A stretch of 64,000 bases of DNA from Misgurnus anguillicaudatus (Eukaryota; Chordata; Actinopteri; Cypriniformes; Cobitidae). Of the stretch, positions 1 to 12,137 are shown in pieces (positions within the stretch are counted from its first letter, which is position 1; each line of letters starts with the position of its first letter). The notes under the pieces were generated by a model. It saw only the letters and a list, made by a program, of their open reading frames with translations. It had not been told where the DNA came from and searched no databases. The position numbers and the translations under genes were made by a program. The stretch spans positions 32,319,501-32,383,500 of the forward strand of contig NC_073361.2 in NCBI RefSeq assembly GCF_027580225.2. Reading direction: 5' to 3'.

Positions 1-3000
1 AGGAGGCAACAACTCTTCAGCTGGACATGTCCTATAACTATAGGGACTATATGAAGCAGTGAAGGGGGCACTGCAGAGACTATTACAAAATGACTGAATG
101 GAGTCAGAAGGAGACTCACAAAGACAATATTGTTCTTGGAGACAAGAGAAAAACTGGACTATACTTTTGCTTCTTCATACAAGCCTTTGAGTGAAAGAGG
201 GGAAGAGTGAAACAGCCGTCGTTCAATGTTTAGTTAGGACCTTATAACTATAGGGACACATACAATCTTTAGGGGAAAATCAGCTAGTCAAATTTAAAGG
301 CTGATCAAGAATTTATGATGTTAGGTGTGACTACCTTTTCTGAAATCAAATCAGACTCCTAAAAATCTAATATGGCTTTAAAATGTGGTATACTACAGAG
401 GAAGGAAAGGAAAAGGAAAATAAAATAGATTAAATAATAAACAAATTAAATAACACCAAAGGATATTATAAAAGGTAAACAAGAAAAAGCTGGGAAAATA
501 GGGAAAAGAAAATAACTAATTATTGTGACAAACTTAGCATGACCATAAGTTAAGCAAATAAATCTAAATTGTGTCTACAATTTGAGAGCAATTAGTGACA
601 AGAAGATTTGATGTTTCAAAAAACCATACTTTGCTGACAAATGTTTCTCCATTTGATAAACATTTTCATTGTGTTTTTGATTTGCATTGGAAATAGATAC
701 TTGTTTGTGTTTACGTATTTTCTTGTGAAGGACAACATTATACAGGTTTAGAATTGATGAAACACCATTCCAATATGCTGAAAAGTTTAGTCTGGTTGAT
801 TGCTGCTAAAATGTATAGTGATTTGTTGTCATTGAAGTAGGCTCACAGGAGAATAGTTGATTTTGCCAGCATGGGCAAATACATAACAGATGTGGAAGCT
901 AAAAGGGCCTCAGAGTGTAAGGAAAACCTATTAGATCATACAGAAGTGAAAATATCTCAGTCATAAATACTGTTATCAGAGATGCACATAGGACAAAGAA
1001 TTGGAATAAAAATGTGATTATTCAATTGTGATAAGAACAAAAATTTAATTGGTAATAAGAATGAAAAATTTGATTTGACTATCATAAGAAGGAAGAATTG
1101 ACTATCATCTACAATCACAAGAGATGGTAGACAAAATGATATATAAAAGAAATCATCCTCAAAGCCATACTTAACAAAGTGTGTGAAAATACTAAACTTA
1201 ACTGGATTGATGTTTTACCTCTTGCATTAACGAGCATGTAAACTAACAACAGCACACCTTTACCACTGCATGAAATGTTCGCCGATCGACCTATGCGTAT
1301 TGTAAAAACCAGCTGGAATTAAGTGTTATATGAACAAACTAATTGTCTATGTATTTGAGCTAATTGTGTACAGAAAAAGCTGAAAGGAGCTGAGGAGACA
1401 AAATGCCTTGTTGGGAGAGATGATCTAGCTTATCTGAGGGTCGAAAGGTCGGAAGGGCCTGCAGGAGAATGCAGAAGGAGCGCACCTGCCAAAAGGGCCA
1501 AACACAGTCGAAGGGGGCTGCAGAGGGATGAGAGCAGCTCTATGCGGAAAGTCCAAGTGGGAGGAGCAACAAATGCATCATAGCTCGTAGGATGGCAGTT
1601 GGAGAGGAGGAAATTACACACATGATATGAAAGTTGAAACATCAAAACCAAATCAAATCAAAAGCAATTCAAGTATACCGACGGACGGATGAACAAAGTT
1701 TTAAGCATCGAGAGGAAAAGTGGAAAAGAGAAATTGTCAACAGAAATTGAAAAGAACGAAGCTGATTACTACAGAAGATTTGCATGGCCACAGTCAATAA
1801 AACTACTCGGCAATGACTGTTGCCTTCAACGAGGCCCAGTAAAAGATCTGTAACAATATCAAAGGAACTTAATCTGAGAGAAAGACTGAAAACATTAAAA
1901 CTACACAGAGACATTGAACAGAGAACATAAGGTGGACATTTTATGGGAAACATCCCAAAGATAACAAATGATACAAATGGACAATATTTAAAAGAAATAG
2001 GTTTACAAAGTTGCTTTTTATGCTCTAAACTAAATCAGATTTTATTAAGTTAATAACATTTTCAAGTCCACATAAATATGATAGAGGTGATAAGTTCAAC
2101 AAGAATTTTTATGGATTAGAGAAAAAGTTAAGATCAACTTGTCTGGATAAATAGTTAGGCCTTTTGGGGAAAGTCTGAGTTTAAAGATATATTTTGTAGG
2201 CCACAATTTGGTAATTTGTGTAAAATGTTAGTACATTAACAAAACATTAAAATAAAAAAAAGGAAGACAGAGATTTCAGAATTGTACAGTAAAGATTACA
2301 ATTAAGAATATGTAAAACTTAAGGAATTATAGACTTAGGAACAAATTTATAGGAAATGCTTTATAACAGAAATTTTGAATAAATCAACTACAAAAACTTT
2401 AGATCTATTACATCAAAGAGGCTAGCGTAAGGTGTACAAGTGAGAAGAGAAATGGTATTAGAAGACTATAATCAAATCATAGCAACATATACAATGAAGA
2501 TGTTTGGAGAATTATTTTGGATTTGTAGAAAAAGAAAATGTGGTCATCATTAGGATGGAGAGAAAAAGTATTTAAATATGAAGGAGACATGTAAATCAAT
2601 ACAATAGAAGGGAATTTAAAATCCTCATTAAAGGATAACAAAACAATTAATCATAAAATTATATGTAGATTCTGTCGATCAACCAAATGGGTGCCAAATT
2701 AGATTAAGGTATGGGATTAAGCTAAATAAGGAATTTAATAAAGTTTGTCAGAATAAAAATACAAAATAAATAAACTATGTAAAGTACTACAATCAAAAGT
2801 AGATTATTAAGGTTACCAATAAGGCATTTATTTATCTTAGGATAACAACTAGATGCAGCCAGTAGAAATACATGACAACATACTGAATCAATTTTAGGTA
2901 GAGGTTAGAGGGTAAATAAATTGTAGGTGTCTTTTTAGAAAACCAAATGGAAGTTAAAATATCAGGATGATGGAGAAATTAACTTGAAATTAACAAGAGT

Positions 3001-3200
3001 GTTATTAGGAGTCAGGACTTACGTTACAAAACAGTATTGAATTTACAACTGGGAGATGGGTATTCAAGTACTTCTGATGATGATGATGAAGAGGAGGAAT
3101 AAGATGTATTTGTATTGAAACAAATATTCCTTATTTGTCATGCTCTACTTTTTGTTTTTATTTTTAGTAATTTTTGTTTTATTTGCTTTTTGGGTTTTGC
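1..3200. other. A-rich, strand-asymmetric stretch without an intact gene
   Basis: The plus strand is very rich in A and poor in C over about 3 kb, unlike the rest of the window, and there is no long open frame. Near 3050-3101 a short frame ends in an acidic run (SSTSDDDDEEEE) followed by a stop. A strongly A-biased coding strand followed by an LTR-like segment would fit the decayed interior of a retrovirus or LTR retrotransposon, but I see no reverse transcriptase, protease or integrase motif, so this stays an inference. Confidence 0.3.
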
Positions 3201-3439
3201 TTTATTTTGTTTACTTTTAACTTTACAATATATTCTACGTAACTGAGACAACCAACAGCAGGTGCAGAACCAATTACACACACATTTTTTAAACTGTTAA
3301 TAAAGAGGGACTTTAAGTTCTTTTACTTTTACATTCAAAGACAAAATAAGAATGGAAAGATGTTTGCTCTTATTGTCCATAGTTCGAAGTGCAGTGGCAT
3401 AATTTGGTAATTGGTAATGTACAGTGGCTTTCTTTAGTC

Positions 3440-3980
3440 ACAAGATATAGTAATAACTGAGACACTGAGTTATGAAACGGCACTTCGGATTAAAATAAAC
3501 AGGAAAACTGAGGCTAAATAAGCCTCAGAGCGGGGAATGAAGTGGTTTGTTTTAATCCGAATATGGGTATCAAATACTTTACCATTATGTTTATATTTAC
3601 CATTTTGTTTTTATTGGTTTTATGTTTTTCTATATGAATATAACCAGTTCAGTTATATACATTGCAGTTTGTTCAAAAAGTACATGGGGAAGGGTCGCTA
3701 CATGGGGAGGGTAGGAACAAAGGACCTACAGTCCCGGGAATGTGTTTCTATATGATATGAACCATATGTTGCTTCATGTTACAAACCCATGGGAATAGGA
3801 TTGCGTGCGAAGGCAGACTTAAATACTCTAGTGGAGGGGAAAGTTTTTCAGTGAGTTTTGGGGTTTTTGCAGGACTGCTCGGCTTTTGTTACTCTGGTTA
3901 ATAAAAGTCTATCTTTTGAAAATGAAACCTACTGCTTGAGTATTTTATTCTTAAAGAACCCAAAAGGGAAAACCACAACA
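3440..3980 (+). repeat. LTR-like segment with hairpin, TATA-like and poly(A) signals
   Basis: The segment contains an imperfect inverted repeat (TTCGGATTAAAA at 3484-3495 against 3550-3561) enclosing a perfect hairpin CTGAGGCT/AGCCTCAG (3508-3528). Further on come purine-rich runs near 3685-3715, a TATA-like TTAAATA near 3819 and an AATAAA at about 3900. That order resembles polypurine tract, U3, R and U5 of a plus-strand 3' LTR. No partner LTR or target duplication was found, so the boundaries are approximate. Confidence 0.3.
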
Positions 3981-4441
3981 ATACCCGGGAAATGCTCCGA
4001 GGGGACGAGAGGATTTGAGAAAAGCATTTTCAGTGAATTTAGTAAATCTTTTTCAACTTTAATAGTCATTTAAATACCTTTACTCAATTATTTGGACTAC
4101 GAACCTTTTGGGAGATTATTTTTGAATGTCTGTTCTTTGAAATTAGCTAAACATTTTTTTTATTTTTATTTCATTGTTTTTCCACATTATCGGCCCATAT
4201 CTTAAAATGGAATGTTGCGACTTCCGACTCATTTTGCCAGAGCAGGTCACATATTAAGAAATGGCTATTGCATCTATTCAGTTAAGGCAACAGCAGAAAG
4301 TGTTAACTGTCATTCTGGCCTTCAAATCCGTGGGGGAAGAAAGTAGTTTCCCAAACAAAGAGGCTTTTAAAATAACTCTGTTGTTGGTTTCTAGTTTTCT
4401 TTTTTCAAACATCTGCCGTCAAACTGTTGTATAATATAGTT

Positions 4442-4544
4442 GTGTGATATAGCTCTATATCATCACAGCTGTGATTGCTGCCTGTACTTGACCTGCGGCC
4501 TTGTGCCTAATCACAGCCGTGATGATATAGAGCTATAATCACAC
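4442..4544. repeat. Short palindromic MITE-like hairpin
   Basis: The arm GATATAGCTCTATATCATCA and the bases after it (4446-4476) are almost perfectly complementary to 4509-4538, around a loop of about 32 bases. The arm itself contains smaller palindromes (ATATAGCTCTATAT and CACAGCTGTG). This looks like a small foldback DNA transposon derivative. I see nothing else in 3990-4440. Confidence 0.6.
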
Positions 4545-4718
4545 TCCATCTACTCCAGCGATGTTGTTTAATTATCCAATGACTTCAACTACCAAATCTT
4601 AGGTGAGTGGCTTCAGTGCGCCAATTAAAAGCTAGCCTACATGAAGGCGCACCGCAATTCAGTGACCTAGGGGACCATTTGTTTATAACATAACCCTTTC
4701 AAATAAAAAGCAACACAT

Positions 4719-5325
4719 TTTGATAGATGGCCAATCCACTGTGCGGCTTAACTCAAATTATCCTAATGTGAAATAGCAGATCGGCTGTTTTCAGGTCGAA
4801 GTATTGGGCACCAGTAATCCAGACATATGTAGAGATCAGCCATTTTATTTCTCTTTGATGTGTTTCACTTCCCATACCGTATGTGCCACAGAAATGCTTT
4901 TCATGAGATCAACATATTGAGACTAAAGTACTTCCTTATTTGTTCATCTGAACATGAACAGAAACATATTTGTATCCTTTGATGTGGCACTGAAAACATT
5001 TAACACTTTTTAACTGTAGATTTAGGATTGTTTGTTACTTGAATAGAAGGCAAAGTTTTTTATTTATTCAAAACACACGCTCAAGTTCTAATCCTATTTA
5101 AAGTGAACAGATAAGGAAGTAATTTAGTCTGAATATGTTGTTCACATGAGAAGCACTTTTTATGTGGCACGTGAGTGTCTGTTAATATGAGAAGTGAAAC
5201 ACATCAAAGGAGAAATAAATTGGCTGATGTCTGTATGTCTGGATTACTTTAACCTGAAATCAGCTGATCAGCTATTTTACAGAAGGATATTGCGAGTTCA
5301 GCTCCACAGTGGTTTAGCCATCTAT
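4719..5325. mobile_element. Foldback element with long inverted arms
   Basis: The left half (from TAGATGGCC at about 4720) and the right half (ending GCCATCTA at about 5325) are reverse complements with scattered mismatches over roughly 250-280 bases per arm. Recognisable paired blocks are AATCCAGACATA, TGATGTGTTTCACTTC and CTTCCTTAT. The whole 0.6-kb segment can fold on itself. There is no coding capacity, so it is best called a non-autonomous foldback DNA transposon. No clear target duplication was found. Confidence 0.65.
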
Positions 5326-6633
5326 CCAGAGTGTATCTTGTGACCCGGGATGTGGTGATAGACTTCAGTCCCCACAATCCTGTAAGGAACAAATGAGATT
5401 AGTTGATGAAATTGAACATGCGGCCTCAGCATGTCTTGATGTCAATTTAAATCAAAACAGTTTAATTCCATGCCAAATATAAAACAAATATTTAAAAGTA
5501 ATCATACAAAGTTTCTGAACAATACATCAGTGTGTTTGTAAATTACTGTTTTGTGCTGCAATGTTTTAAAATGGCCAATGGCCAAAATTTAGAAACATTC
5601 TAAACTTTGTTATAATTATTTGTATAATTTTTCATCAATGTTTTTAAAAGTCAAAAGCGCAAATATCAACTTTCATTACATCTGTGTTTTCAATGGAGAC
5701 AATTCTCCTAATCTACAATCCAGTATATTTATCTTAAACACTGAAATTATAAAGAAAGACTTTTAAGACTTTTTAATTTTACATTTTATTAATACATGTT
5801 AACAGTTTATTTTGACAGGCAGGTTAAACTTAAATCAATCATTTGGTTATTCAAATTCATCAATCAAAAATATCAACATTCATATCAAACATTAACTAAA
5901 TAGATCAGCACTGTACAGTAATTGGAAGCGAAAATTAAAGACATACATAAAGCATCAGCAACAAACATATCAGTGTGTTTAACAGTCATTTTGAATAACT
6001 GTGACAAATGTGTCTGTATTTAGTTTCAGTCTATTTGAGTAAGTTTGTTAAGTAAAACATGCTAATAAAGGTTAGTCAAATTCCTCAGGTCCCTGTTAAA
6101 CCAAAACAAAATAATTGTATTCTAAAAAGCTATACTGTAAACTGAGGGTTACCACTCAGAAGTCGGAGTATCTGTGACACAGGGTCTGAGTGGTTGGTGT
6201 GGCTCTGTTGACCTCTGCTGGTAGATTCTGTAATTGCACCATCTGTTTCTAAAAGAATCTCTTTTCTTCAGGCCCGTCGCCATGGGGGGACATTAGGGGG
6301 CCGTGCCCCCCCCCAGATGACACAACGTGCCTGCTAATCTTATGGTCAAACTTCTTATTGAAGGTAAAAAAATTACATGAACTTACTCACTTTCATTACG
6401 TATGAACGCTCTCGCTTTCTCTTGGTTAATAGGCACCCTCTGCAGTAGTATTTAACCACAGAAAATGTACTACCGATTTCTACAACGGTAACTTAAAAAC
6501 AATCTTTAAAATTTAAATCAGATCATTTAACACATTGTTACATTAAACTTAATAATAAAAAAGATAATAATATGAAACATCACCAAAATAGCCCCTATAA
6601 TTCTTTCTTAGTCTCACCTAATTATTTATTCTT
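5326..6633. other. AT-rich non-coding DNA with one hAT-like terminus
   Basis: I see no gene here. Around 6272-6340 the motif CAGGCCCGTCGCC followed by a C-rich run resembles the terminus of the hAT element at 25961, suggesting a truncated hAT copy whose other end I could not find. Confidence 0.3.
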
Positions 6634-6895
6634 ATACCACGGGTCTGTTGAATGCTGCATTCTGATTGGCTGAGAAATGTTCTATGGGTGTTGATTATTT
6701 TTCTGTAAACCGCACACCTAACTTGTCAAATGGCTTAAAAATAGGCACCAGAGCAATGTTTGTGGTAACCGTGGTATAAGCGGAATAATTGACTCCGGTC
6801 CTTTGAATTATTTGAAAATAATTTGCGTCGTGCCGCATTACCACCTTGGTGTGCATTATTTTCTTATAATTCAATGGCCCGTCGTCAATTATGCC
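6634..6895. repeat. Dispersed MITE-like repeat with internal inverted arms
   Basis: The segment starts at TACCACGGGTCTGTTGAATG, a motif I associate with a common fish repeat. Its second half is an imperfect inverted repeat: ATAATTGAC with TTGAATTAT near 6784-6808 pairs with ATAATTCAA with GTCAATTAT near 6876-6894. It has no coding capacity. The following 6900-7360 shows no gene. Confidence 0.4.
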
Positions 6896-7364
6896 TTACA
6901 AATACAACAGCCAATGGCAAAGTCTCCAGCAAGCACACCTTTCACTATATTTATATTTTGTATCAGACGTTTTGTTTATTAAAATAAGAGTTTAGTTGTA
7001 GTATAGTACATAGTAGATATAAGATGTTTATACAGGAAGCATACAGTATTGCAGGTTTATATTTCACTCTTGTGAAACTCACTTGTGAGAACTCACTTGT
7101 GAGAAATGAGATGTGTGCGATCTTACTGTTGGTCACCTGACCTCCGCCAATGTTTGCTGCAAGGACTTCTGGGGCTTTGACGCGATTAAAGCGCGCAAGT
7201 CTGCACTCGATGCTTACTTCATATCAAGAACACATCCGGGTATTTCCATCCGTCCTCTGTACCTGCATTCTTGAGAATTGGAATTAACCTTCGACAGTTA
7301 ATGGTGACGTACAGCGAGAACACAAGGACGCAAGATCGCTGAAGAATGCATATTGAGAAACAGC

Positions 7365-7541
7365 CACTGTCCTGTAGATTTTAGCTCCAACCCAAATTAA
7401 GCACAGGTGAAGCAGCTAATCAAGGTGTTTAGGGTCGTTTGATAATTACAGACAGGTGTGTTGGAGCTGGGTTGGAACTGAAGTCTGCTTGATGGTAGCT
7501 CACCAGGATCAGGGTTGGAGACACCTGATCTAGGGGTGGTA
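7365..7541. repeat. Fragment of a common fish DNA-transposon MITE
   Basis: TTAGCTCCAACCC at one side and a run ending in GGTTGGAGACACCTGATCTA at the other look like the two ends of an abundant non-autonomous fish DNA repeat. No target duplication was identified. Confidence 0.4.
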
Positions 7542-7731
7542 ACAACTGGATTTGTCAAAACAAGTAGTACTTAGTAGGATTACATGACATTATGACATAA
7601 TATTTTGAACAGTGCAGCATGATTTATAACATTTACGTTTTATAACTAAACTTTTTATTACTTTTTATAGCGTAAAAAGAGATCAGATGTGCTTCAACAG
7701 TAAACACTTTTAAATCTAGATTAAAAACACA

Positions 7732-8462
7732 ACCCCGGATTTCCACAGACTGCGGAGCGGCTGCAGATCGGCTCCGCTGCGTTACGGCTCCGCACTCCGC
7801 CGTCCGTCAATACCCACCAGATACGTATTTGTTGCAGAGCGGCTGCGTGCTGAAGTGACGAGGACCCATGAGGTCTCGCAAATTCACGTGATGATCGCGC
7901 GATACCTAGTTCTGTCTCTGCACATTATGCCGTTGAATTATGACGTTTTTACAAACCAGCCCAGATCACAACTCGAGATCTCGCGTAGACAGAGCAGTAC
8001 ATCAAATCCATCCAAAATTAAAAATAAGAAGGCTGCTAAAACCATTTATTCATGCTCTATCTTTAATGTATTTATTTCAAACTCCCCTGGCTCTGTTCTT
8101 GTCTATTATTTGTTGTTTCTGTATTAATGACTTTATTTGTGTGTGTTTGTAATGTTTGTATTGCAAAGATTTAATAAAAAAACACGAGTTCTCGTGAATT
8201 CAGGTATGATCACGCGATAAAGTCATGGCTCCGCCCTGCGGAGCTGTCCGGCATCCATCAAAAATAGAAGCTCTGCGTATTTGTGCCGGAGGGCTGCGGA
8301 TGGCCGGAGGCCCGGAGCTGTGACGGATTCGGAGCGCAGTCAGTGGAAATAAACACATTGACTTGAATGGAAACCGATTGACTCCGCCACCGTTCCGCAG
8401 CGGATCCGCAGCCGTTCCGCAGCGGATCCGCAGCCGTTCCGCAGTTGGTGGAAATCCGGGGT
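7732..8462. mobile_element. GC-rich MITE with ACCCCGGATTTCCAC termini
   Basis: The left end ACCCCGGATTTCCAC is the reverse complement of the right end GTGGAAATCCGGGGT, and subterminal blocks (CTGCGGAGCGGCTGC against GCAGCCGTTCCGCAG) also pair. Inside the right arm a 22-bp unit (start CCGTTCCGCAGCGG) is repeated about 2.5 times at 8390-8445. The open frames here are by-products of the GC-rich arms. No transposase is visible and no target duplication was seen. Confidence 0.6.
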
Positions 8463-8516
8463 AAGTCTGCATTTACTGAATGAGCGCTGTGCTGCTTCAC
8501 ACTGACTGCATGTTGA

Positions 8517-8930
8517 AGGGATGGTTCACTTTGGAGTGAGGGTTCTGTCATCGTTTGCTCATCCCCGTGTTGTTCTGGACCTGTGTGGGTTTCTTTTTTT
8601 TCTGGTGGGCAAGGGGAGGATATTTTGGGAGGTGGTGGTGGTGGGAACGCAGCGGTGGGTGGCCATGGGCTTCCATGGTAGGAATAAAAAAATATGATTG
8701 AACTTATTACCATCATTTAACAAAATATTTTCTTAGTCATTTATCCAAATACTTACAAAATATTTTTTTCCTACTATGGAGGTCTGTGGTCACTTGCTGC
8801 TGTGTGTTTGCCATCATTTCTCGGGGTATCTTCTTTTGTGTTCGTCGGAGGAGGGAGATTCGTACGGGTTTGGAGCAGCGTGGGGATGAGTGGATGGTGG
8901 CAGGGTTTTTCCTTTGGAAGTGAACTATCT
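8517..8930. mobile_element. TTAA-type MITE
   Basis: The left end AGGGATGGTTCACTTTGGAG lies next to TTGA, and the right end (CCAAAG through GTGAACTATCT when read outward) lies next to TTAA. The ends are imperfect inverted repeats. The interior resembles an abundant fish repeat family. TTAA flanks point to a piggyBac-like or Kolobok-like target preference. Confidence 0.5.
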
Positions 8931-8934
8931 TTAA

Positions 8935-9110
8935 CTCAAGTATTTTAAATTCTCATATATCTTTGTTTTTATTGTGATTTTATCGTGTATTTCTTATTTT
9001 TACATTTTCTTTTTTATATACTGTTTTCTCATTTCTGTGTAAAGCACTTTGAATGACCTCTGTGTATGAAATGTGCTATACAAATAAACTTGCCTTGCCT
9101 TGCCTTGCCT
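8935..9110 (+). mobile_element. LINE-type 3' tail with CTTGC repeats
   Basis: The sequence TAAAGCACTTTGAATGACC, then GCTATACAAATAAA followed by a short CTTGC tandem (9085-9110), is the characteristic 3' tail of fish LINE2/RTE-like retrotransposons and derived SINEs. The copy is heavily 5'-truncated. Confidence 0.55.
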
Positions 9111-10036
9111 AACTAAACCCCTGGTCAGAGCCTGACTCCACCCACTGGGAATATTTGAAAAATGCAAGAAAAGTGGGCAGATCCCAACGGAGATAGAGGG
9201 GACGAACTAAGCTCGTACCAAGTGTGTGGTGAGATCGTAACAAAGGGGTGATGAGCTTGAACCTGCTTACGTCACGAGTCATTTTTTGGACCCAACATAC
9301 AATAGGAAAATTCAACTGCAGTAGCCACCGTTCAACCTGAAGAGGGCAGCACTCGTTTTTACACCATATATTATAGTATTAAAACACTTTATATTAAATG
9401 TCAAAAAAGTTACTACAATCAATGAACAGCACCAATAAAGCCCCATTCTTACAGATCATTAACTAAAAAAAGTTGGTTTAGAGTTTAGTTACTCTTTAAA
9501 AAAACACAAAAAAAGGAAAAAATGAAGAAATACATAAAACATAACAGACAGCATGTATGTGGGGTCCAAATGATTATAAAATGAACAAAATGATGTTTAT
9601 TTGGAAATGTAAAACGCAGAAAGATTTCTATGAGGGTTGGGTTTAGGATTTGTGTTTGGGGAAGAGGTTAGAATTATACAGTTTGTACGATATATAAAAG
9701 TTAATAAAAGTATAAAAAGTCATTAGCCACAAAACTTAATGCAACCCTATTAGAACCATAACCAAGAAAATAATTAAAAAGTATTTTTCTATTTTCTGTT
9801 TTGCAAAATGATGTACATGCACATGGGCTATAAGTCATTATATTTGAATAGCTATGTTTGATTCTGTTTCGAAGTGTTTCAGTGATGATTAAAAGGATTT
9901 TAGTTCCTAGGTTATGAGCCAAAGTTCATTCATTTCAGTTTATCAGGTGGTTATGTCCCATTGTAAGCACAGTTCCTGTTTATTTGAATGGAGATGAAAA
10001 GAAATTACCAGCATACCAGCAAATGTCTCTTGTTAA
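9111..10036. other. Non-coding DNA downstream of the GTPase pseudogene
   Basis: This is AT-rich sequence in which I see no gene or well-bounded repeat. Confidence 0.4.
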
Positions 10037-11585
10037 CTATCCCTGTAATATTGTATATCCTGCTCTCTTCTTGATGTCCTCCAGAGCTTTACATTTTTCA
10101 GGTTCATTGATTTCCTTCAACTTCTCAATGAAAAAATCAATGTGCAGAAGTGTGACCATCGATTCAGTGTTAAGTGCGATCATCTCCAGAGACTCCACAC
10201 AGTGAAAAGCTTCAATCACCAGCCTGATTTTCTCTTTCTCTAATTCGTCTAGTTCTTTCTTCAGTTTATTGATCATAGAGAGACGGTCTTTTATTTTGCC
10301 TTCATATTTCTTCTTTAAATCTTCATAAGTTCTCTTCTCAAATCTTGTCTTTGTTTTATATATTTTAGCTTCTTTGGTGTGTTTGCTGTGGTGACATTTA
10401 TTTGTACACACTGTGCAGTGATCATTTTCCATCACACTACACCATGAGATTTGTTACCCGCAAACATCCAGGATAGTGACAGTTCTCCTCACAGATAGTG
10501 CAGCATGTTGCTTTTTTAGCTACAGCTGGATCAATATCAACCTTTTCTTTGTAGAACACTTCAATTTCAAACTCAAAGTTGTTGTTTTCTTTGACATCTT
10601 GCTTGTGTTTCTCTAGATCTTCTTCAGTTTCTTTCAGCTCATTCTGCTTTTCTTTCATCTTTTGAACATGTGATTGTAGTTTGGAGATGTTTGGCTCTAA
10701 CTGTTGCCGTTTCTTCAAAACTTCTTGAGTCATCTCCAAGGTTTTGGGTTTTATCATGCTAAGAAAGTTGAAAAACTCATTCATTTCTCTAAAACTGAGC
10801 TTCCATGATTGATCCTGGATTGTTTGTTCTTCTTCATCAATTGTTTCTCTCTGATGGTTGTTGAAGAGAAAATAGATCGGCTGATTCATCTCATCTACAG
10901 CACACTTGACTTTAGCTTCTTTGACGGCTGTCAGCGCATTTTTAGGGCGAGTACCATCAGAGTGTGTGAAGAGTAACACAATGTTATCAACAATATCTTT
11001 ACCAAATAAAGACTGAACAGAATCAAATATGTATTGCTGTTCATCAGAAAGGCGAGTGCAAGATGAGTTACACACTAAACACACTGCATTGATTTCATGA
11101 GGCCTATCTTCAGATGTATATAAGCTAAGCAAATCCCTAACAATCTTTTGATCTAAGCTAATATCACAGGTGTCTCCATATCCTGGTGTATCAATGATTG
11201 TTAAATCAACTGAAGTCTCTTGTATATAAACACCATAAACAGTGACATCAGAGGTCTGACTGTAAACTGATGATGTGTTACTCTGATCGTCTGTGATCTC
11301 AAACCAAACTTTGTCTTTTCTTTGAACACCACAGATGTAGTTGATCATAGTATTGATGAGAGTTGTTTTTCCACTGCCTGTTTCTCCCACCATCAGTATG
11401 ATTTTATGAGCTTTATCTGTGTCTCTCTCACCAAAGGTGATTTTTCTGTATGACTTTGATTGATTCACATTATCTGTTGTTGATTTCAAATGATATCGAG
11501 CAGGATTTCCATCTTCAATTAAGTTGCTCTTCTTGATGAGTTCATCAGTGTTGCACAACTGATTGTCTAAACTCAATGTGTTTTC
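10037..11585 (-). pseudogene. GTPase copy 1, frameshifted (AIG1/septin-like, coiled coil, Cys/His)
   Basis: The minus strand encodes a P-loop GTPase almost identical in layout to the complete copy at 59796-61287. The P-loop GETGSGKTT and switch II DTPGYGDT are intact, a coiled-coil stretch follows, and then the first half of a Cys/His cluster (CCTICEENCHYPGC). The frame then hits a stop near 10438. The rest of the cluster (CTVCTNKCH) and the C-terminal helix continue in another frame from about 10434 to 10037, so a small indel has split the protein. The main exon probably begins at 11585, just after a TTTACAG acceptor; the TTG further upstream is not a credible start. I found no ATG exon of its own. 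An assembly error is possible. The family is known in fish as uncharacterised GTPases; the function is unknown. Confidence 0.8.
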
Positions 11586-11599
11586 CTGTAAACACAATA

Positions 11600-12003
11600 C
11601 AAATGAACAAATAGTTTATCCTTTGCTGCTCCACATGTAATCAACATTTTAATGTTAACATGCTCACTGTTGATTTCTTTATTTTAATGAATATGTGTTT
11701 TTAAGACAGAAAATGCTTCTGACTGAAAACTTCAGAATTACATTCAGGGCTTGACAATACAGAGTTTGTGATGGGCCAAGACCACCATTAATGACAGTTG
11801 GGACAACAGACAAAACTTTTACTTGCCCCATTGGGCCAGTGCTGTACCGTCATGTAAGTTAATATTTGCTTTTGGTTTTATGCCTTGCCAATTTAAATAT
11901 GCAATGAATATATAAATAAAACACATATTCACTCATTACTAAAATCACCAAACAGCAAACTAAACTAGAGACTTGTTAAATGATAATAAACCACAAGTTA
12001 TAA
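11600..12003. other. Intron or 5' flank of GTPase copy 1
   Basis: I see no further exon. CAGGGCTTGACAATACAG near 11745 looks like a hAT-type terminus, but I could not find its partner. Confidence 0.3.
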
Positions 12004-12137
12004 CCCCCGGTTTTATAGACAAGGTTTAAGGTTTGTCCTAGACTAAACACATGTGTGAGTTGTCTCGACTGAAAATAACTGCACTGACAGATCTTAAAAT
12101 ATGCCTGTGCCATATATTTGTCTCAAGATATACACCA

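Noticed and set aside
3537..4073. Two open frames of about 71 codons in the LTR-like segment
   Set aside because: Short, hydrophobic by AT-rich composition, overlapping LTR signals and without motifs.
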